Source: Streptomyces tsukubensis
GTDB taxonomy: Bacteria > Actinomycetota > Actinomycetes > Streptomycetales > Streptomycetaceae
Direction: 5' to 3'
NCBI RefSeq assembly: GCF_009296025.1
Contig: NZ_CP045178.1
Coordinates: forward strand, 5,642,001 to 5,706,000
Length of the DNA: 64,000 nt
The notes under the pieces are model-generated. The model was not told the DNA's origin. It did no database searches and was given only the letters and a program-made list of their open reading frames with translations. Shown piece by piece: positions 59,928 through 64,000 of this stretch (its first letter is position 1; every line of letters starts with the position of its first letter). The position numbers and the translations under genes were made by a program.

Positions 59928-60911
59928 ATGTTGCTCGAAGTGCGCGATCTACAGGTCGAGTTCAGGACCAGGGACGGCGTGGCCAAGGCCGTCAACGGTG
60001 TCAGTTACGAAGTGGACGCGGGCGAGACCCTGGCGGTGCTCGGCGAGTCCGGTTCCGGCAAGTCCGTCACCGCCCAGGCGATCATGGGCATCCTCGACGT
60101 GCCGCCCGGCCGTATCACCGGTGGGCAGATCCTGTTCGAGGGCCGCGACCTGCTGAAGCTCAAGGAGGAGGAGCGGCGCAGGGTCAGGGGCGCGCAGATG
60201 GCCATGATCTTCCAGGACGCCCTCTCCTCCCTCAACCCGGTCCTCTCCGTCGGTGAACAGCTCGCCGAGATGTTCACCGTCCACCGCGGCCTCTCCAGGA
60301 AGGACGCGAGGCTCCGCGCGATCGAGCTGATGGACCGGGTACGCATCCCGGCGGCCAAGGAACGGGTGCGGCAGTTCCCGCACCAGTTCTCCGGCGGTAT
60401 GCGCCAGCGCATCATGATCGCCATGGCGCTCGCCCTCGAACCCAAGCTGATCATCGCGGACGAGCCCACCACCGCACTCGACGTGACCGTCCAGGCCCAG
60501 GTCATGGACCTCCTCGCTGAGCTCCAGCGTGAGCTGCACATGGGGCTCATCCTCATCACCCACGACCTCGGGGTCGTCGCCGACGTGGCCGACCGCATCG
60601 CCGTGATGTACGCGGGCCGGATCGTCGAGACGGCCCCCGTGCACGAGATCTACCGCGCCCCCGCACACCCCTACACCCAGGGCCTGCTCGACTCGATCCC
60701 GCGCCTGGACCAGAAGGGCAGGGAGCTGTACGCGATCAAGGGTCTGCCGCCCAACCTGATGCACATCCCGCCGGGGTGCGCGTTCAACCCGCGGTGTCCC
60801 CGGGCCAGGGACGTGTGCCGCGCCGACGAACCGCCGCTGTACCGGGTCTCCGACGACCGCCACAGCGCGTGCCACTTCTGGGAGGAGACCATCGATGCCT
60901 CATCACGATGA
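59928..60911 (+). CDS. Oligopeptide ABC transporter ATPase (OppD type), operon 3
   Basis: 327 residues, shorter at the N-terminus than its operon 1 paralogue. Walker [74 protein letters not shown], and the Cys-containing extension [15 protein letters not shown]...[11 protein letters not shown] 59928 gives [12 protein letters not shown]. Overlaps the OppF gene by 17 bases. Core DNA around the signature motif is identical to operon 1 over tens of bases. Confidence 0.95.
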   Translation: MLLEVRDLQVEFRTRDGVAKAVNGVSYEVDAGETLAVLGESGSGKSVTAQAIMGILDVPPGRITGGQILFEGRDLLKLKEEERRRVRGAQMAMIFQDALSSLNPVLSVGEQLAEMFTVHRGLSRKDARLRAIELMDRVRIPAAKERVRQFPHQFSGGMRQRIMIAMALALEPKLIIADEPTTALDVTVQAQVMDLLAELQRELHMGLILITHDLGVVADVADRIAVMYAGRIVETAPVHEIYRAPAHPYTQGLLDSIPRLDQKGRELYAIKGLPPNLMHIPPGCAFNPRCPRARDVCRADEPPLYRVSDDRHSACHFWEETIDASSR

Positions 60912-62034
60912 GCACGGCACCCGCAAGGAGGCGCGCGAGGAGGGCCGTCAGGCACGGAAGCTGCTGGCGAGGGCGCAGGCCGGGAGCTCCTACGCGGCAG
61001 GGGAGCCGATCCTTGAGGTGCGCGGGCTGAAGAAGCACTACCCCCTGACCCAGGGTGTCGTCCTCAAACGGCACGTCGGCGCGGTCAAGGCGGTCGACGG
61101 GGTCGACTTCGACCTCAGGCAGGGCGAGACGCTCGGCATCGTCGGCGAGTCGGGGTGCGGCAAGTCGACGGTGGCCAAGATGCTCGTCCACCTGGAGGAG
61201 CCGACGGCCGGCGCCATCCGCTACAAGGGCGAGGACATCAGCAAGCTGTCGGGGCGCGCCCTGAAGGCGGTGCGCCGCAACATCCAGATGGTGTTCCAGG
61301 ACCCCTACACCTCGCTGAACCCGCGGATGACGGTCGGTGACATCATCGGGGAGCCCTACGAGATCCACCCCGAGGTGGCGCCGAAGGGTTCCAGGCGGCA
61401 GCGGGTGCAGGAACTGCTCGACGTGGTGGGGCTGAACCCCGAGTACATCAACCGCTATCCGCACCAGTTCTCCGGCGGTCAGCGCCAGCGCATCGGCATC
61501 GCCCGCGGCCTCGCGCTGCGCCCCGAGATCATCGTGGCGGACGAGCCGGTATCGGCGCTCGACGTGTCGGTGCAAGCCCAGGTCATCAACCTGCTCGACC
61601 AGCTCCAGTCGGAATTCAACCTGAGCTACGTCTTCATCGCCCACGACCTCTCCATCGTCCGGCACATCTCGAACCGGGTCGGCGTGATGTATCTGGGGCG
61701 TGTCGTCGAGATCGGCTCGGACGAGCAGATCTACGAGCACCCCACGCACCCCTACACGCAGGCGCTGCTCTCCGCCGTACCGGTGCCGAACCCGGCCGCG
61801 CGGGAGACCAGGGAGCGCATCATCCTCGTGGGTGACGTGCCCTCACCCGCCAACCCGCCCTCCGGCTGCCACTTCCGTACCCGGTGCTGGAAGGCGCGGG
61901 ACAAGTGCGCGGTCGAGGCGCCCGAGCTGGCGGTGCCCGCCTGGTTCGCTGCCGAGGGCGGGCCCGCCGCGCACGACTCCGCGTGCCACTTCGCCGAGGA
62001 GAAGCAGATCGTCCCCTCGGACGAGAGACCTTGA
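60895..62034 (+). CDS. Oligopeptide ABC transporter ATPase (OppF type), operon 3
   Basis: 379 residues. A charged N-terminus ([21 protein letters not shown]) precedes the ABC module: [71 protein letters not shown], Cys extension [13 protein letters not shown]. The DNA from about 61267 to 61510 is almost identical to 47962-48205 in operon 1. Last gene of the operon; no strong terminator is seen in the ~350-base gap that follows. Confidence 0.94.
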   Translation: MPHHDEHGTRKEAREEGRQARKLLARAQAGSSYAAGEPILEVRGLKKHYPLTQGVVLKRHVGAVKAVDGVDFDLRQGETLGIVGESGCGKSTVAKMLVHLEEPTAGAIRYKGEDISKLSGRALKAVRRNIQMVFQDPYTSLNPRMTVGDIIGEPYEIHPEVAPKGSRRQRVQELLDVVGLNPEYINRYPHQFSGGQRQRIGIARGLALRPEIIVADEPVSALDVSVQAQVINLLDQLQSEFNLSYVFIAHDLSIVRHISNRVGVMYLGRVVEIGSDEQIYEHPTHPYTQALLSAVPVPNPAARETRERIILVGDVPSPANPPSGCHFRTRCWKARDKCAVEAPELAVPAWFAAEGGPAAHDSACHFAEEKQIVPSDERP

Positions 62035-62345
62035 GGGCGTGCGGCCTGGCAGGGGGCGCTGCTTGAGGGCGGTCGGGGCGGCCAGGGCCGTCGACGCCGG
62101 GGCGCGGGTCAAGGTCGTTAACACGCGGGCAATCCCGCCGACCCGGCCGCGATATGGGGACGCGGCAGGGTGAGCCTGTACGGCCGTGCGGGTGCCGTAG
62201 ACCGGCCGGGGCGTGTCACAGCGTCCCGGCCGGTCGCCGTTCCTGTCGCTGTCCCGGCCGCCGTCCCTGTCGTCGCGCCCCTGTCGTGCCGTCGTCGTCC
62301 CGCCCGGTGGCGTTCTGTCCTTCGCGGGGCGCCACCACGTGCCAC

Positions 62346-62374
62346 TTGTGAACAGGTGTTCTCCAGGGCAGGAT
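62346..62374 (+). promoter_or_regulatory. Candidate leaderless promoter of membrane protein gene
   Basis: TTGTGA at 62346-62351, 17-base spacer, CAGGAT at 62369-62374; the ATG follows 9 bases later, without a ribosome-binding site. Nothing else is visible in the interval 62035-62345. Confidence 0.4.
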
Positions 62375-62383
62375 TCGGTACTC

Positions 62384-63400
62384 ATGGGACAACCGCAGAC
62401 ACTCGCACGTGGAGCACGCGTTCTCGGCTCCGTCATCTGCGGGCTCCTCGCGCTCCTCTCGCTCGGCTGGATCGTCCGCGACCTCTTCGAGGCCGCGTGG
62501 CCGGGCCAGGTGTGGTGGATGTGGGCGGGCACACCGTCCGGCTACTCGGGGAACGGCATCTGGGTCACCAGCCTCACGGACCCCGTACTCCTCGTCATCT
62601 GCGCGACGGCCGCACTCCGGGTGCCCCGCTCCGCCTCGGCGGCCTCCGCGCTGTTCGCCGCGGGCACCGCCGCGCTGGTGCTGCGGATGCCGAGCGTCTG
62701 GATGCTCAACCAGGACTGGATACGGCTCTGGGGCGAGGGCGAACTCCGTACGGAGGCCCAGATCTCCGCGGTCACGACCGTGGTGCTCGGCGCCGCCCTC
62801 CTGGCCACCGCCGCCATCGGGCGCCGCCCCACCGGAGACCCGGCCCCGGAGCACGGTGCGGGGACGCTCCCGGCCGACGGGGTCCGCGTGCCGGGCAGGC
62901 CCAGAAACGTCGCCGCCTTCTGCGCGGCGCTGCTGCTGGCGGTGACGGCCGGGATACTCGCCGCCCGGGAGGTGTACGACGCCCGCGACTACGGCTGGAC
63001 CGCCTACCGCAACATCCTGCTCGGCAGCCGCAACACGACACTCTCGCTGCTCAACACCCCGCACGGCTGGTGGATGGCGGCCCTGGTCCTGCTCGCCCTG
63101 GTGGCCGCGGGCGCCGCGCTGGCCCGTGCCACCTTCAGCAGGGCGCTCGGCCTCGTCACCGCGGGCATGGTGGCCGCGTGGGGCGTGCTGGAACTGAGCG
63201 TCGCGATCAAGTTCCACCAGTTCGACGCCGCCGTCGACGCCGGACTGCGCTACCGGCTCACCCTCGCGAGCACCGTCTACTACCTGCTCGCCGGTGTCAC
63301 GGTCCTCGTGCTGCTCGCCCCGCAGCGCCCCGGCCACGGTCGCGACCCCGCCGACTCCTGGGGCACGCCCTCCTACGGGGTGCCGCCCACTCCCTCCTGA
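62384..63400 (+). CDS. Hypothetical multi-pass membrane protein
   Basis: 338 residues, about eight hydrophobic segments (VLGSVICGLLALLSLGWIV, LTDPVLLVICATAALRV, ASALFAAGTAALVLRM, AVTTVVLGAALLATAAI, VAAFCAALLLAVTAGILAA, WWMAALVLLALVAAGAALA, ALGLVTAGMVAAWGVLELSV, VYYLLAGVTVLVLLA). Trp/Asp-rich loops (WWMWAGTPSGYSGNGIW, LNQDWIRLWGEGE) lie on one side. I do not recognise a family. The protein begins at the ATG 62384 rather than further upstream, where the sequence is Pro/Ser/Arg low complexity. Confidence 0.78.
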   Translation: MGQPQTLARGARVLGSVICGLLALLSLGWIVRDLFEAAWPGQVWWMWAGTPSGYSGNGIWVTSLTDPVLLVICATAALRVPRSASAASALFAAGTAALVLRMPSVWMLNQDWIRLWGEGELRTEAQISAVTTVVLGAALLATAAIGRRPTGDPAPEHGAGTLPADGVRVPGRPRNVAAFCAALLLAVTAGILAAREVYDARDYGWTAYRNILLGSRNTTLSLLNTPHGWWMAALVLLALVAAGAALARATFSRALGLVTAGMVAAWGVLELSVAIKFHQFDAAVDAGLRYRLTLASTVYYLLAGVTVLVLLAPQRPGHGRDPADSWGTPSYGVPPTPS

Positions 63401-63563
63401 TCGGACTCCCCTCTTGCAAGGGCCCCTGAGGGGGGCGGACGGCCTCAAGGAGCCCGGCCGCGAGACCGGCCCCGGCCGACATCAGCCGGCCCCGGTCGCG
63501 AGATCAGTTCCGGCCCCGGCCGTGCCCCGGCGCCACCCCGCCCCGGCCCTCCGTCCCCGGCTC

Positions 63564-64000
63564 TCAGCCCAGCTTCAGCGAACGCTTGAGGAAGTCGACC
63601 TGAAGCAGCAGCAGATTCTCCGCGACCTGCTCCTGCGGCGTCATGTGCGTCACCCCCGACAGCGGCAGCACCTCATGCGGGTGGCCCGCGGCGAGCAGCG
63701 CCGAGGAGAACCGCAGTGAATGGGCCACCACCACGTTGTCGTCCGCGAGGCCGTGGATGATCATCATCGGCCTCTTCTCGTCGGCGGCGCCGACCAGTTC
63801 GCCGTCCGCGTCCACGAGCGAGCTGTTCCTGTAGACCTCGGGCTGCTCGTCGGGCTGGCCGAGATACCGCTCGGTGTAGTGGGTGTCGTACAGCCGCTGG
63901 TCGGTCACGGGGGCGCCGACGATGCCCGCGTGGAACACGTCGGGGCGGCGGAGCACCGCGAGTCCCGCGAGCAGCCCGCCGAAGGACCAGCCGCGGATCG
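63564..64000 (-). CDS. S9-family peptidase (prolyl oligopeptidase-like), C-terminal part
   Basis: The last ~144 residues of an alpha/beta-hydrolase peptidase whose start lies beyond the right edge. The nucleophile elbow IRGWSFGGLLAGLAVLRRPDVF is at the edge (Ser in GWSFGG); HGLADDNVVVAHSL carries the catalytic Asp, and PLSGVTHMTPQEQVAENLLLLQVDFLKRSL the His. Most like dipeptidyl peptidase IV/acylaminoacyl-peptidase relatives, which cleave short peptides. Proximity to three peptide importers is suggestive but it is on the opposite strand. Confidence 0.88.
   Translation of the reverse strand, partial: IRGWSFGGLLAGLAVLRRPDVFHAGIVGAPVTDQRLYDTHYTERYLGQPDEQPEVYRNSSLVDADGELVGAADEKRPMMIIHGLADDNVVVAHSLRFSSALLAAGHPHEVLPLSGVTHMTPQEQVAENLLLLQVDFLKRSLKLG

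Overview
The window is a piece of a Streptomyces (or very close actinomycete) chromosome. The DNA is GC-rich with strong third-position G/C bias, many genes start with GTG, several promoters abut the start codon (leaderless candidates), and the gene families are typical: DUF4245, DUF6542, PpgK, ATP-binding/SpoIIE regulators, and a HelR remnant with its rifamycin-associated element. I see no rRNA, tRNA, CRISPR array, insertion sequence or prophage.

Layout. 0-10 kb is conserved housekeeping: glpX (cut by the left edge), a DUF4245 protein, a malonic-semialdehyde-reductase-like nitroreductase, xseB/xseA, an APC permease, ispH, ppgK, a DUF6542 membrane protein and ychF. 10-15 kb is an accessory island on the minus strand. 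It carries two adjacent, diverged DUF2075 nuclease-helicase paralogues, each preceded by the same ~66-bp leader, flanked by two tiny genes, one of them with a TTA codon. 15-33 kb is mixed: a tyrosine phosphatase, a secreted GH65 enzyme, a threonine-synthase-like enzyme, a GntR regulator, a SPOR-like small protein, a Nudix hydrolase, an ATP-binding anti-sigma-type kinase, a PAS-GAF-SpoIIE phosphatase, a GH18-like exported protein, a MarR-MFS-isochorismatase group, and an internally deleted helR under a rifamycin-associated element. 33-37 kb holds a three-gene succinate dehydrogenase (Sdh1 type). 37.5-42.2 kb holds an orphan peptide-binding lipoprotein and typA.

42.9-62.0 kb is three consecutive oligopeptide ABC importers on the plus strand. 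The outer two have the same order (binding lipoprotein, two permeases, two ATPases) and share long near-identical DNA blocks. The middle one has another architecture (two permeases, one fused double ATPase, binding lipoprotein last) and follows a ~1.2-kb spacer with unusual base use. The window ends with a membrane protein and the C-terminal part of an S9 prolyl-oligopeptidase-like enzyme.

The most notable points are: (1) an in-frame internal deletion that reduces HelR to its N-terminal region plus its last ~35 residues while the RAE is intact; (2) a conserved leader with a MPPPARV upstream ORF and a hairpin in front of both DUF2075 genes; (3) an unusual density of short tandem repeats between genes, and of low-complexity expansions inside protein domains (GH65, SpoIIE/GAF, solute-binding protein), which suggests this lineage tolerates repeat expansion. 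Start sites were chosen from ribosome-binding sites where visible; family names come from remembered motifs and were not checked by any search.
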